A stretch of 64,000 nucleotides of DNA from Erinaceus europaeus (GCF_950295315.1 NC_080164.1:9000002-9064001); one strand, 5' to 3'. Positions 42,114 through 53,704 are shown, numbered from the stretch's first letter. Notes: a model not told the origin generated them from the sequence alone. Numbers and translations are program-made.

Positions 42114-44100
42114 GGTTGAGGATAAGTAAATGTGAAATGTGGTCTTTTATTGACTGTGCTCCCTCCCCAAATGTGTTCTGTCATCAAATCAGGAAGAACC
42201 ATGGGTAAAAATCTCCCACAAGTTGTCCCCACCCTGACACACACCCCAGAACAAATCACAGAACATAGAGATGTCAATGTTTTGGTTTCTATGGAGAAAA
42301 CTAGAAAAAAATATTTCCTCCATTTGTTTGTCAAGGATGACCAAAATCATATCATTATAAACATATTTCAGCAAAGAAGAGAGACTCATAATCCCTTGAG
42401 TTTATAAATGGGTCCAAAAGTAAGAGACAATAAATAGCTAATACCATTATCTATTACTTGTAGGGCAACTTTAATCATGGTGACATGAGGGAGAAAACTT
42501 TCCTAATAGATCTAATTCAACACATTAAAGAGTTAAGCATTATCTCTGTTTTACAAAATATTGCCAACATAAATCCTCTCTTAGCCAAACTGGCCTCTTT
42601 GCTCTCCCTAAAATAGTTAATAGGATCTGCTCTTCAGTCCAAGTCTGTGCTCATTCTTGTGCACAGTAAGGTCTTGTCTTCTCAGATTTAGAAATGCAAG
42701 GGCTATGAATTTTCCTTGATATTAGTTCTTTCTCTTCTTTGTTTAACAAATGAGTAAAAGAGGTCATGTGAGCTTCCAAGGTCATATAGTGGAATCATGT
42801 CTGAATTCAATGGCCTAAGACTCCATCTGTCAAATGGTATTTTTCTGACGCCTCTAGTATGTCACGTCAAAGTATCAGTAACAGTAAAAACATCAACTTG
42901 AAGACTAGGTCATTGCCTTTTCTCAGGTCTTTACCCGACCCCACCCCCCATTTATCAAAAACACTAGTTCATCAAAAATATTTATTTAAAGAGTACTTAT
43001 CAAAAATACTACTGCTCAGTAATCTTAGACTCTTAGAATCACTGAATGGGTATAGAGACAGAAAGTATCAGCCATGGTCTCAGGGACCTCTGGAATGTCC
43101 TTCATTCAACCTACCAGAATCACATTCTCCATGAGTAAAGATTTTGTGTCCCAGTGAAAGAAAAGATTTGCCACAAACTGACATTTATAGAGAAATATTT
43201 TGGTAGCTGACTGTCACAAGTCAGGTGTGAAATGGAGTAGCTGAGGACAAGTGGATTTTTGGTACGCCAGTGAGGGGGCAAAGAGTAGACATAACTAACG
43301 CTCAAGAAGAGGAAATAGAGAGCTCGAATGGAGTTCTTTGCTATGGGGTGGCCCTGTTAGGTCAGAGGGCAAAGGCAAGCCTAAGGTTAACTTTTCAAAG
43401 CTTAAAATGAAATACCAGGGTGTCTGGCCTTCTTTTCTGCGTCCAAATGGTCTCCCCTCTGGAGTGCAATGCTACTTGCAAACCATCAGTCCTCTGAGGT
43501 CAGAAGGTTAATGTCCCACCCTGACTTAGGTCACATCTCTACTCCCCTCTCTGAAACTCCAGCTCTACAATTTTAAGATGCATATAATAAAACTTGACCC
43601 TGGAGCCACCCCATTAAAGGATAAAACGGTAATCCAGATACATACAACCTTCAGATACATGGAAGCTCCATTTGCCTCTGTTCTGAAATGGAATGCTGAC
43701 AGATTTATGATAATTTGGATATTGTCTTTCTCCTTGTATTAAACCCGCTGTGGAGGAGACTGTGGAAAGTGGACAAGAACCTTATCCACCCTGGCAAAAA
43801 CATATGACAGTGCCTATTGAACTCAAGATAAGAAAGGGGTTTAGTTTCTACCTGGAACACACATGCTAACAGATTGTAGAAATGGAATATGGCCCTGCAG
43901 GAAATGTGGTCAAGTTTGGATGCAAAGTTGGATATGGACTGTAGATGACTCAAAGGAAACGAGGTGATTCTAATTCATCTGTGAATCCACTAAAATAATC
44001 AACACAGTTTCTGTCAGACAGTCCATCTCCTGTTCCATGGACTGTGGTTTGTGACTGAACTTGAAAATAGTCACTAGGCTATGCATCTACTAAGAACAAT
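42114..44100. other. About 2 kb without recognised genes; MIR-like patch
   Basis: A patch at 42740-42835 (AACAAATGAGTAAAAGAGG, then TTCCAAGGTCATATAGTGG) fits the minus-strand MIR order but is weak. The rest is unassigned. Confidence 0.35.
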
Positions 44101-45440
44101 GAACTCAACTTCTCTGACCCATCTTGGTCAGAGCTAGAAGGAATTATGTTAAGTGAGCTAAGTCAGAAAGATAAAGATGAGTATGAGATGATCCCACTCA
44201 TCAACAGAAGTTGAGAAAGAAGATCAGAAAGGGAAACTAAAAGCAGGATCTGATTAAATTGAAAGTAGGGCACCAAAGTAAAAGCCCTGTGGTGAGGGGG
44301 AGGATGGACATGTGGCTTCCTGGGCCCGCAGGAGGGTGGGGCTGGGGGTGGCTGGGTGGGATGGGACACAGTATTTTGGTGATGGGAATGGTGTTTATGT
44401 ACACACCTATTAAATTGCAGTCATATAAATCACTATTTAATTAATATGAGAGGGGGGAAATTGTATGTCTAACAAAAGGACTTTTCAAAGTTAACCCAAT
44501 TACCAAATAATGTGATGACAACAATAACTATCCATTGTCTTCTTGAAACCTAAGACAGCAGGAACCTCACATTTCCACTATAGAGACTAAACTTCCCCCA
44601 GTCCTGGGACCCTAGGGTAGGGCCCACTTTCCCATATGATTCTCCCAATTCTTATCAAATAATATTGCATCCGCTGATTGCAACCTAATCAATGCAATGA
44701 GTGCCACCCCAGCATGCTTCACTTCAGACTGTGTCCAGAGACTTCAGGTGTGGAACGACAACACTTCAGCTTCATCACTCGGGTGAGACCTTTCCTTTCA
44801 TAGTATTCTCTAATTCCATCCCAGGTGGTTCACTTCCTAACAAAGTCCCAAAACCTAGATATAAACCAGGTTCCAGGAGATAGAGCATATGTTCACGCGT
44901 ATCCATAAACCAGGGCGAATAAATACCTGAAAGCAGTAATACACTAGAGTTTGCAGTGAGTACCCCCCAACACTTCATCTCCACTATTCCAACCTTTAGG
45001 TCCATGATTCCTCAACAATTTGTTTGGCTTTGTATGTTAACTCTCTTTTCAGCCCCCAGGTTCCAGATGCCATCAGGATGCTGGCTCCAGATGCCATCAG
45101 GATGCTGGCCAGGCTTCCCTGGACTGAAGACCCCACCAGTGCATCCTGGAGCTCCGCTTCCCCAGAGACCCACCCTACTAGGGAAAGAGAGAGGCAGACT
45201 GGGAATGTGGATGGACCAGTCAATGCCCATGTTCATCAGGGAAGCAATTACAGAAGCCAGACCTTCCACCTTCTGCAACCCACAACAACCCTAGGTCCAT
45301 GCTCCCAGAGGGATAGAGAATGGGAAAGCTATCAGGGGAGGGGATGGGATATGGAGATGGGGTGGCAGGAATTGTGTGGAGTTGTATCCCCCTCCATGCT
45401 ATGATTTTGTTAATGTCTCCTTTCTTAAATAAATAATTAA
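44101..45440 (+). mobile_element. L1 3' end, longest copy (distal ORF2/3' UTR)
   Basis: Starts with GGAATTATGTTAAGTGAGCT and AGTCAGAAAGATAAAGATGA, which is the usual sequence near the end of mammalian L1. It continues through the family-specific 3' UTR (TAGATATAAACCAGGTTCCA at 44857, CAGCCCCCAGGTTCCAGATG near 45051) to AAATAAATAATTAAAAAAGG. This copy links the many short 3' UTR repeats of the window to L1. It holds a 24-base tandem duplication at 45061-45108. Confidence 0.85.
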
Positions 45441-45670
45441 AAAAGGAAGAAAATAGTCACTAGGGAACATAATACAATAGTAGATTAGACGAGTGAGTTG
45501 ACCTAGATTCTCATCATGATCATGCCAGAAATCAGGTTAATAACGTTTCTATGCCTTGGCTTCCTGTTGATGTGACTAGGAAGTGCAGTACATCATTTGC
45601 AAAGATGACCCCAACAGTGATTTTTATCTTTCCTCCTCCCTTTCACTGTGACTTTATTAATCTTCCATTT

Positions 45671-45950
45671 TTTTATTTTTATATTTATTTATTTTCCCTT
45701 TTGTTGTCCTTGTTGTTTTGATTGTTGTTGTAGTTGTTACTGATGTCGTTGTTGTTAGGACAGAGAAAAATGGAGAAAGGAGGGGAAGACAGAGGGGGGA
45801 GAGAAAGACAGACACCTGCAGACCTGCTTCACTGCCTGTGAAGCGACTCCCCTGCACGTGGGGAGCTGGGGGCTCGAACCGGGATTCTTAAGCTGGTCCT
45901 TGAGCTTTGCGCCACCTGCGCTTAACCCGCTGCGCTACAGCCCGACTCCC
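45671..45950 (-). mobile_element. tRNA-derived SINE, long-tail type, apparently young
   Basis: Full-length minus-strand copy with an intact B-box complement GGGGCTCGAACCGGG and head complement TTAACCCGCTGCGCTACAGC. Perfect 15-base target-site duplication ATTAATCTTCCATTT at 45656-45670 and 45951-45965. Among the closest copies in the window to the family pattern. Confidence 0.97.
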
Positions 45951-45965
45951 ATTAATCTTCCATTT

Positions 45966-46669
45966 AAAGCCCATTTCTCATTTCCTTATAACTGGGCAAG
46001 TACCTTGAATTGCAGTCTCTGATAGAATGCATTAGCAGTGACCTGGTATGATTTCTGACACTACTTCTGAGGAACTTTAAGCTTGTTCTTCTTAAAACAC
46101 TGCCTTGTCCAGTTTTGAGGAAGCTGTTCCAATCTACTGGAGGTTTTTCTTTAAACCCTTAAGTGTTCATGGGGGTGGGGGTGGCAAAAATTGACCAGAT
46201 GAAGTAAGACCAAGAAGACTTCTGAGGCCCTCACAGCTTTCTGACTGCCATCCTTTCTATGAACTAGTCATAGTTATGGTAGAATGATAATGCTGAAAAC
46301 ATGTCTATTCTGCTACATTTATTTTTCTAAAGGAAGAAATTGACATATTGAGGAGAGGTGATTTTTCCCAACTTTGTCTTACAAGATGTTGGACTGTCAC
46401 ATAGATTCTAACAGGAAGGAAAGCAAAGCCTGATCCATAGTTCATGTCTGTATAATATGTTCTCCACACAAGAAATGCAGCTTCTGCTTTATTTATAAGA
46501 TCAGTGACAACTCTGAAAAGTTGCCAGTCAATTAAGGGACAAAACTCCAAGTAACAGCCTGCACCGATAGACCATCTTCTTTCAAATAATCTGAACTTTC
46601 TATCCTTGTCTTTGGACAAAATGAAAATAGTAATTCAAGAGCTCAACCTAAATTTGGAAGAACTCTTAA
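45966..46669. other. No gene seen; apparently single-copy
   Basis: Unassigned. A 104-codon open frame on the minus strand (46305-46619) has no recognised domain. Just upstream of the SINE, 45530-45620 is weakly MIR-like. Confidence 0.35.
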
Positions 46670-46880
46670 AGGCTGGGTGGTACTGCACCTGGTTGAACAC
46701 ACATGCTAAGATGCACAAGGACCCAGGTTCGAGCCCCCTGTCCCCACCTATCGGGGGAAAGCTTTGCAAGTGGTGAACTCTGGTTGCAGGTGTCTCTCCG
46801 TCTCTCTCCCTCTCTATCACCCCCTTCCCTATCTATTTCTGGCTGTCTATAGCCAATAAATAAATAAATATAATTTTTTA
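46670..46880 (+). mobile_element. tRNA-derived SINE, short-tail type
   Basis: GGCTGGGTGGTACTGCACCT head, intact B box GGTTCGAGCCCC, and the tail CTATAGCCAATAAATAAATA. Confidence 0.92.
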
Positions 46881-47867
46881 AAGTGTAAATTTGAGAGAAA
46901 TGCTAGTGTCTATGCCCAGTATTAATTTTGCATCCTAATACTGAATTCTGCCTCTTTTCTTTTTTCTATATGTCTTCAGTAACTCTCACTACAGTCCAAG
47001 TGTGGGCTCGCTACTGCTTTTATCTCCCTCTCTAAAAATAGTCCTGAAAATGCTTCTCCGTGAAGTAGGAGCCATTACGAACACACAGTACAGTCTGGCA
47101 TTGATTTAGGGCCAACCTGGGGATCTCAGGGTTGGGCTTGAATTTATCTGAGAGGAGTTAAATGTTCAGGGCAGGAGTGGAGTGCAGTTCCAACAAAATG
47201 GCAAACGTAAACTTCAAGATGAGTGTCAGGAGAGAGAATTAGAAGAGACAATTAAATAAATACCTGGATGGAAATTCTGGGTCTGGTGCCATCAGCAGAG
47301 CACACAACACCCTTTTTAGACACATTCTAAAGACAATTTCAATAAGTCATCTGAGAAGAAGAATCAAATAAATTCCAAACCTTAAGAACAGATTGGTTGC
47401 TATGTGGCTTCTTGCAAGTGGACCATTAAATCAACTTGTTCAGAAAACTAACAGTTTCTCCTGTCATCACCAAGTGAAGAAGTGGAAAAAAAAAAAAAAA
47501 CTCAGTGAGCCAAAGGAATGACATTCAGATGTTGAAAGGGTGAAACCTGAGTGAAACCTACCAAACTGTTGCTAAAAAAATAAAAAACCAAGAAGCTGGT
47601 GTTGAAAATGAAGACACAAAGGAAAGCGTCCTCCAAGGCTTAGCACAGGGGCTGTGCCCACACGTGCTGACTGGCATCCGTGATTTGTCAGAGAAAACAC
47701 AGGAGTTGGACTCGCTCTAGCACCTTCTCACCCCTGTCTCTAATGCCAAGTGACAAGGGTGATGTTGGCAGGGACCTGAAGGCTAGTGCCCTTTCACACA
47801 TTGCTGCCTCAAATTTCTGCAACAGGTAGACACTTCAACTTCTAGACTTTTTCTTTTTTCTTTTTTT
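46881..47867. other. No gene seen; apparently single-copy
   Basis: Unassigned, with an A run at about 47488-47501. Confidence 0.35.
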
Positions 47868-48395
47868 TTTTTCTTTTTACCACCAGGGTGATCCCTGGAG
47901 CTCAATGTCTACCCAACAAACTTACTACTCTAAGGGACATTCCCTTCCCATCCCATCCACCACCATCCTCCACTTCTTTCTTCTTTATTCTTTTCTTTCT
48001 TCCTTTCTTTCTTTCTCTCTTTCTTCTTTTTGATAGAGATAAAATGAGATGGCAACCAGTCAACGCCCATGTTCAGCAGGGAAGCAATTATAAAAGTCAG
48101 ACCTTCTACCTTTTGCATCCTACAATGACCTTGGGTCCATACTCCCAGAGGGTTAAAGAACAGGAAAGCTATCAGGGGAAGGGATGGGATATGAAGTTCT
48201 GGTGGTGGGAATTGTGTGGAGTTGTACCCCTCTTATCCTATGGTTTTGTTTGTTTCCTTTTTGTAAATAAAATAAAATATATGAAAAAGAGACACCTGCA
48301 GCATTGTCTCACCATTTGCAAAGTCTCCCCCCTCCCTGCAGGTAGAGGTCCAAGATCCGTTTGCTCAGAAAGTGTGCCACCACCCAGCAGTTCAA
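47868..48395 (-). mobile_element. tRNA-derived SINE, module-tail type, split by an L1 3' UTR
   Basis: The left part (47868-48039) has the module complement (CCACCAGGGTGATCCCTGGA) and a pyrimidine-rich tract ending TTGATAGAGATAAAATGAG. The right part (48280-48395) resumes with AGACACCTGCAGCATTGTCT and a head complement ending CACCACCCAGCAG. An L1 copy sits between them. Confidence 0.75.
48040..48278 (+). mobile_element. L1 3' UTR, nested in a SINE
   Basis: From AACCAGTCAACGCCCATGTT to TGTAAATAAAATAAAATA, 5'-truncated. It is younger than the surrounding minus-strand SINE. Confidence 0.88.
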
Positions 48396-48447
48396 CCTCT
48401 ATCTTGACCTTATTTTTTTCTCTCAGCCTCTTTATGTCTTGACACTT

Positions 48448-48636
48448 CCAGCATTGCAGACAGATCTGTTAGCTCAGGAATTTCCAACATGCCCAAGATT
48501 GTGCAACAGTTGAAAGCGAATGCTAGCATCCCCAGTGGGGTCAACAACTACACAGACTGGACAGCTCGAAGTATTCTGCCCAGGACAGAGGCTGTGACTG
48601 GAGCTCAGGACAGAATTATGGAAGCAGAGAACTGAC
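48448..48636 (+). repeat. Local duplicate, copy 1
   Basis: Shares with 49759-49934 the ordered phrases AGATCTGTT, CAGGAATTTCCAACAT, GAATGCTAGCATCCCCA / AAATGCTAGCATCCCCA, CCCAGGACAGAGGCTG and GGAGCTCAGG. No known family recognised. Confidence 0.8.
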
Positions 48637-48639
48637 CAA

Positions 48640-48949
48640 AGAATTAAGCTCACAACTGCTTGAGAAACCATTTCACCTCTCTGGCCTCAGTTTCCAGATT
48701 CCAACAACCATGGTTTCTGAGAAGAAATCACCCCATCTTTAAAGACATACATACTGAAGCTGGGATGTTAGTCTTCTCACACCTTTAACCCTCTACCACA
48801 TACTAACCATGGGGTATTAGCCAACTTAACCTCAATTCCTCTTTGCAAAATACTAGAGTTTTAAGAATGAAATGAGCTTAAATGTGTCAAGAATGTAAGA
48901 CATTATTTGGCCTATGTAAAAAAAAAAAAAGTTCACTTGAAACATTTCT
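48640..48949. other. No gene seen; MIR-like start
   Basis: ACCATTTCACCTCTCTGGCCTCAGTTTCC (48668-48696) is MIR-like. The rest is unassigned, with an A run near 48919-48930. Confidence 0.4.
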
Positions 48950-49184
48950 TTTTTTTTCTTTTTTATTTAAGAAAGGATTAATTAACAAAACCATAGGGGA
49001 AGAGGGGTACAACTCCACACAATTCCAACCAACCAATCTCCATATCCCACCCCCTCCCCTGATAGCTTTCCCATTCTCTATCCCTCTGGGAGCATGGACC
49101 CAGGGTCATTGTGGGATGCAGAAGGTGGAAGGACTGGCTTCTGTAATTGCTTCCCCACTGAACATGGGCGTTGACTGGTCGGTC
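48950..49184 (-). mobile_element. L1 3' UTR, short 5'-truncated copy
   Basis: T-rich left edge, TTAATTAACAAAACCATAGG, CCACACAATTCCAACC, GGGAGCATGGACCCAGGGTC, ending TTGACTGGTCGGTC. CATTTCT at 48943-48949 and 49185-49191 is a probable 7-base duplication, possibly longer on one side. Confidence 0.88.
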
Positions 49185-49209
49185 CATTTCTAAGATAGAT
49201 TTCCTAGCT

Positions 49210-49690
49210 TCTTCCCACATGAAGACCTCACCTCCCATTACATCTGCTCTTTTCCTATCTTTGGGTTCCTGTGTATTATCAATTTGAACTGCTTTATATT
49301 TTAATGCTTTTCAGCCACCAAGTTACAGATGCCACCATGATGTCATCCTGAGTAATCCTGGGAAGGTGACCTCACCAATGTGTCCTGAAGTCTCCCCTCC
49401 CCAGACCCCTACCCAACTAGGCAAAGAGAGAAAGATAGAAACAGACTGGCAGTATGGATCAACCTGCCAATGTCCACATCCAGCAGAGAAGCAATTACAG
49501 AAGCCAGACCTTTCACTTTGTATACCTCAAAACAAATGTTAGCCCATTTTCCCAGTGGAATAAAGAATAGGGAAGTTTCCAATGGAGGGGATGAGTCACA
49601 GAACTCTGGTTGGGAACTGTGCAGAATATATCCCTATTATCTAACAATTTTGTTAACAATGACAAAATCACTAATAAACTAAAATAATGG
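49210..49690 (+). mobile_element. L1 3' UTR, diverged copy
   Basis: CTTTTCAGCCACCAAGTTACAG, CAGTATGGATCAACCTGCCA and GAAGCAATTACAGAAGCCAG in the usual order, with many changes (for example TTGGGAACTGTGCAGAATAT). Older than the neighbouring copy. Confidence 0.85.
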
Positions 49691-49758
49691 TTCGCTATAG
49701 ATTAACATAAATAAACAAATCAAAACTCTATTGTCCAGATAACTCCAAAGATGTATCT

Positions 49759-49934
49759 CTAGCATTACAGATAGATCTGTTGGCCCAGGAATTTCCAACA
49801 TACTCAAGATTATGTAAGTGGTGAAAGCAAATGCTAGCATCCCCAATGAGGATTGGGCAGCTCAGGGTAATCCACCCAGGACAGAGGCTGGGAATGGAGC
49901 TCAGGCCAGAATAATGGAATCAGAGCACTGAGCT
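49759..49934 (+). repeat. Local duplicate, copy 2
   Basis: Counterpart of 48448-48636, about 1.31 kb downstream in the same direction, lacking a stretch of about 15-20 bases present in copy 1 (AACAACTACACAGACTGG). Confidence 0.8.
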
Positions 49935-50580
49935 AAGAGGAGAAAGAGCAAGTCAGGCCGCTGAGGGCAAGAATGCCTGTGAGGTCATGTGAAGAACCCA
50001 CTCTTCCCTGTAATATGTCTGTTCTTCTTCCTCCAAAGTGTTTTGTTACCTGCACAGATGGCTTGGATAACAGTTGGCTTCTCCCTGTAAATCTTTATCA
50101 ATCATAGGAGTCAGTGCAAGGAACGTTTTTATTTAGTTCAAGAAAAATCAGTTTTGTTGACATGTTTATTTGTGAACTCAGTTTAAGTGACATTCATTTC
50201 CTTTAAGATTTATTGACTACTTTATCTGACAGACAAAGGTAGGCCAGAGCAACACTCTGCTCTGGTATATGCCATGCCCAGCAGTAAGCCTGGTCCTCAA
50301 GTGAGTTCTCTGCTTTGCTACTCATCTATTTCCCCAGCTGACTAGACATTTAAACTCAGGCTATTAACTAGAGGCAAAACACATGAGCACCAACATTTTT
50401 TTATTATTCTATGGTCTACTTATTATTTATTTATTTATATTAAATAGCACCTTTTTGATTTACCATTGGTTGACAATGCTATGAGATTTCAAAATATAAT
50501 CACACTTCTCTGTACCATGTCAATCCCACAATCTTGTCAAAAAAGAGAGAAAAGTGGATATACATAAGACTTATTCTCAT
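49935..50580. other. No gene seen; possible old SINE
   Basis: A segment at 50205-50345 (TATCTGACAGACAAAGG ... TCTATTTCCCCAGCTG) resembles a decayed fourth-type SINE on the minus strand. The rest is unassigned. Confidence 0.35.
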
Positions 50581-50860
50581 GGGAGTCAGGCGGTAGCTCA
50601 ATAGGTTAAGCGCACATGACCCAAAGTGTAAGGACCAGCATAAGGATCCTGGTTCCAGCCCCCAGCTCCCCACCTGCAGGGGAGTCGCTTAATAGGCGGT
50701 AAAGTAGGTCTGTAGGTGTCTATCTTTCTCTCCCCCTCTCTGTCTTCCCCTCTTCTCTCCATTTCTCTCAGTCCTATCCAGCAATGCCAACATCAATAAT
50801 AACAACAACTACAACAACGAAACAAGGGCAACTAAAGGGAATAAATTAAAAAAAAAAAAA
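50581..50860 (+). mobile_element. tRNA-derived SINE, long-tail type (first of three in a row)
   Basis: GGGAGTCAGGCGGTAGCTCA head, B box GGTTCCAGCCCC, ending GGGAATAAATTAAAAAAAAA. Confidence 0.93.
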
Positions 50861-51120
50861 GAGGAAGTAGTGAAGCGGGTTAAGCGCATGTGGTGCAAAG
50901 CACAAGGACCGGATTGAGAATTCCAGTTCGAGCCCCCGGGTCCCCACCTGTAGAGAAGTCGCTTCACAAGCAGTAAAGCAGGTCTGCAGGTGTCTATCTT
51001 CTCTCCCCCTCTCTGTCTTCCCCTCCTCTCTCCAATTCTCTTTCCTATCCAACAACGACATCAGTAACTACAACAATAAAACAACAAAGGCAACAAAAGA
51101 GAATAAATAAATAAATAACT
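50861..51120 (+). mobile_element. tRNA-derived SINE, long-tail type (second of three)
   Basis: Begins inside the head (AGTAGTGAAGCGGGTTAAGC), intact B box GTTCGAGCCCC, and ends in AATAAATAAATAACTG. It inserted in the A tail of the preceding SINE. Confidence 0.93.
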
Positions 51121-51155
51121 GTACCAAAAAAATGATAATAATAAAGAGTTAGTCT

Positions 51156-51345
51156 CAGGGCCCTGGGGGTGGTGCACCTGGTCAAACGCACACATTACTA
51201 TGAGTGAAAACTTGGGTTCGAGCTTCCATTCCCCCACCCGCAGGAAGAGAAGTGTCACAAGCGTTTAGCAGGTCTGCAGGTGTCTCTCTCCCTATCTGCT
51301 CCTCCACTCTCAATTTCTCTGTATCCTATCAAATTAAAAGTAAAA
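51156..51345 (+). mobile_element. tRNA-derived SINE, short-tail type (third of three)
   Basis: GGGCCCTGGGGGTGGTGCAC head, GGGTTCGAGCTTCC B box, CTGTATCCTATCAAATTAAA tail. AGTTAGTCTC near 51148 and AGTTAGCCTC near 51347 are the likely duplicated target. Confidence 0.9.
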
Positions 51346-51349
51346 AGTT

Positions 51350-52271
51350 AGCCTCTCTGAGGATAAATATATCTTGGAAACTAAGCAGTTTCTTCCATGT
51401 ATTTTTATCTTGCGGAAATCAAATATAATTGAAATTCTCTAATATAGATTAAGCTTTATTGCATTTCCCCAATTTCAAGTAATCTAATAGGAACTGATAG
51501 GACTTTTACTCTTAAAAATTGCTACTGTTTTTTGTTGTTGTTGTTGTTGTTCTTTTTGAAATACTCATTGGCCCAGCAACCAGCAGCATGTTTTTATCCG
51601 CGGACACAGCCACCAAACTGACCACACCCAGGAAAACTGCCAAAGTACAAGGTACTATCCCTTCCCTCACAGTTTATCAACAAGACATAACAAGACATGA
51701 CAAGCAGATAAAGTTTCGCTGACATACATTTGACACCCGATAGAACTTCCAGAGCAAATAAACTTAGAAACAAGGGTGCTAGAGCCCCGGAATTACCTCC
51801 TTCCCTCAGCCTCTAATTTTATGACCAGAAGACGCCAGCCAGTGGCTGGTGTGAGATCCCAGGGTGTAAGGTATCGCCACCAACATCCATATCATAGTAC
51901 AGGAAGAGCCCCAGATGAGCTATCATGGAACGTGAGTTATTTGAAGCAAAGTGTGCTCTTTCATACACGTTTTCATTCAGTCAACAAAAATATACAGTCT
52001 TTTTTTTTTTTTCAGTGCAAGAACGAATCCTAGAGTCCCAGTGCATTTCTAGAAACTTCTATGAGATTTGTCAAGCATTCCTTCCAGTTTCTGCTTAGAC
52101 AGACACAGGTGAGAGTGAACTACAGTTCAAGGAGAGCTGAACTGGGGGCAAGTGTGTCAATGCCATACAGCTAGTCTAGGCACTTAGGACTGGAAGCTAG
52201 AACTTCCGCTGCTGGAGGGTTTTTTCAAGTCTTTAATCAGCATTTTTTTAAATTAATTTTTGCAGTAGAAC
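51350..52271. other. No gene seen; apparently single-copy
   Basis: Includes a GTT repeat at 51533-51551 and a T run at 51999-52012. Otherwise unassigned. Confidence 0.35.
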
Positions 52272-52282
52272 TTTGTCTGTCA

Positions 52283-52566
52283 GAAGTTGGGTGGTAGCGC
52301 AGCGGGTTAAACGCCTATGACGCAAAGCGCAAGGACTGGAGGAAGGATCCCGGTTGGAGCCACCGGTTCCCCACCTGCAAGGGACTCACTTCACAGGCGG
52401 TGAAGCAGGTTGCAGGTGTCTATCTTTCTCTCCTCCTCTCTGTCTTCCCCTCCTCTCTCCATTTCTCTCTGTCCTATCCAATAATGACAACAACAATAAT
52501 AATCATAACAGTAAAACAACAAGGGCAACAAATGGGAATAAATAAATAAATATTTAAAAAAAGAAG
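52283..52566 (+). mobile_element. tRNA-derived SINE, long-tail type
   Basis: GTAGCGCAGCGGGTTAAACG gives an intact A-box region. Target-site duplication TTTGTCTGTCA at 52272-52282 and 52567-52577 is perfect over 11 bases. Confidence 0.96.
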
Positions 52567-52577
52567 TTTGTCTGTCA

Positions 52578-53391
52578 CCTGTTCGTGGCATCATAGTAAA
52601 TGTAAGACCATTATCATAAATGAAAGGGAATGAAAAGCAGACAAGCTAAGGGAACCAAGACAGGACTCTGCAGTCATTCTCAGGTCCACTCACTCAGCCT
52701 GACACTTTAGGACCAGGCCAGAGACAGCCTCATCCACTGAGACAGTCCCACTTCCATTCTGTGCATTTCTGGTCTGGGGCTTGCAAGCCAGTGTTGGCCA
52801 CCTAAGTGGGGGAGATCACATGGTGCAGTTATGTGAAGGCACAGTTCTCCAAGCTCTGAGACCTACAAAATTAATCTCACCACATTCTTCAAGCTTGAAC
52901 TGTGGTTTTGGTGCTGAAAAGTTCAAACCATCCCTGTGGAGAGGGCAAGCCAATAACACCACCCACCCACCGAGGGGAAGGTCACCAGGCAGAGGTGACT
53001 TTGCAATATGTATGCCAGGACTGTTTCCTCTGGGGGTTAGTTAAGAGTAGAGGTCAGGATGGCTTCAGGTTCAAAGCACTCACTGTGTCCCATCTGTTCT
53101 GCACCTGCCTCCAGTGAAGATCTTTCACAAGTCACTTCTGAGATGCAGGGCTCAGTCAGGTGCTTAAACTCTGGGCTTCAGTGTATGTGGGAGGAGTAGG
53201 GGGCATAAGCTTCTGTTCAACATCAGATCTATTTATATTGTTTATATCTGGTGCTTTAGGTCTTTAAAGTGGGGCTTCTGAGTAGCATGATTGGGTAAGA
53301 AACACACTGGAATGACTTCCAAATCTGGAGTCAACATCTACTGGCTGGGCAAGTCTGCATTCTCTCTGAGCCAATTCCTCAGTCACATAGG
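52578..53391. other. No gene seen; MIR-like end
   Basis: Mostly unassigned. 53310-53395 (TCTGGAGTCAACATCTACTGGCTGGGCAAG, then CCAATTCCTCAGTC) follows the plus-strand MIR order. Confidence 0.4.
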
Positions 53392-53400
53392 ACCCCAAAC

Positions 53401-53694
53401 TTTTTGTTTTTTTTTCCCCCAGGGTTATCACTGGGGCTCAGTGCCTGCACTATGAATCCACTGCTCCTGGTGGCCATTTTTTTTGTCCATTTTATAGGAG
53501 AGGACAGAGAGAAAATGAAAGAGGATGGGGACAGAGAGACAGAGAGATAGAAAGAGACACATGAAGACCTACTTCACTGCTTATGAAGCAACCCCCCTGC
53601 AGGTGGGGAGACAAGGGCTCGAACCTGGGTCCTTGTACAGGTCCTTGCACTTAGTACTATGTGCACTTCACTCACTGGTGCACCACCCACTCCA
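53401..53694 (-). mobile_element. tRNA-derived SINE, module-tail type
   Basis: The left edge has the module complement (CCAGGGTTATCACTGGGGCT ... TATGAATCCACTGCTCCTGG), then the body and the B-box complement GGGCTCGAACCTGGG. Flanks ACCCCAAAC (53392-53400) and ACCCCAGAC (53695-53703) differ at one of nine bases. Confidence 0.93.
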
Positions 53695-53704
53695 ACCCCA
53701 GACA

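Noticed and set aside
51528..51722. 67-codon open frame after the GTT repeat
   Set aside because: It begins inside a simple repeat and has no recognised domain.
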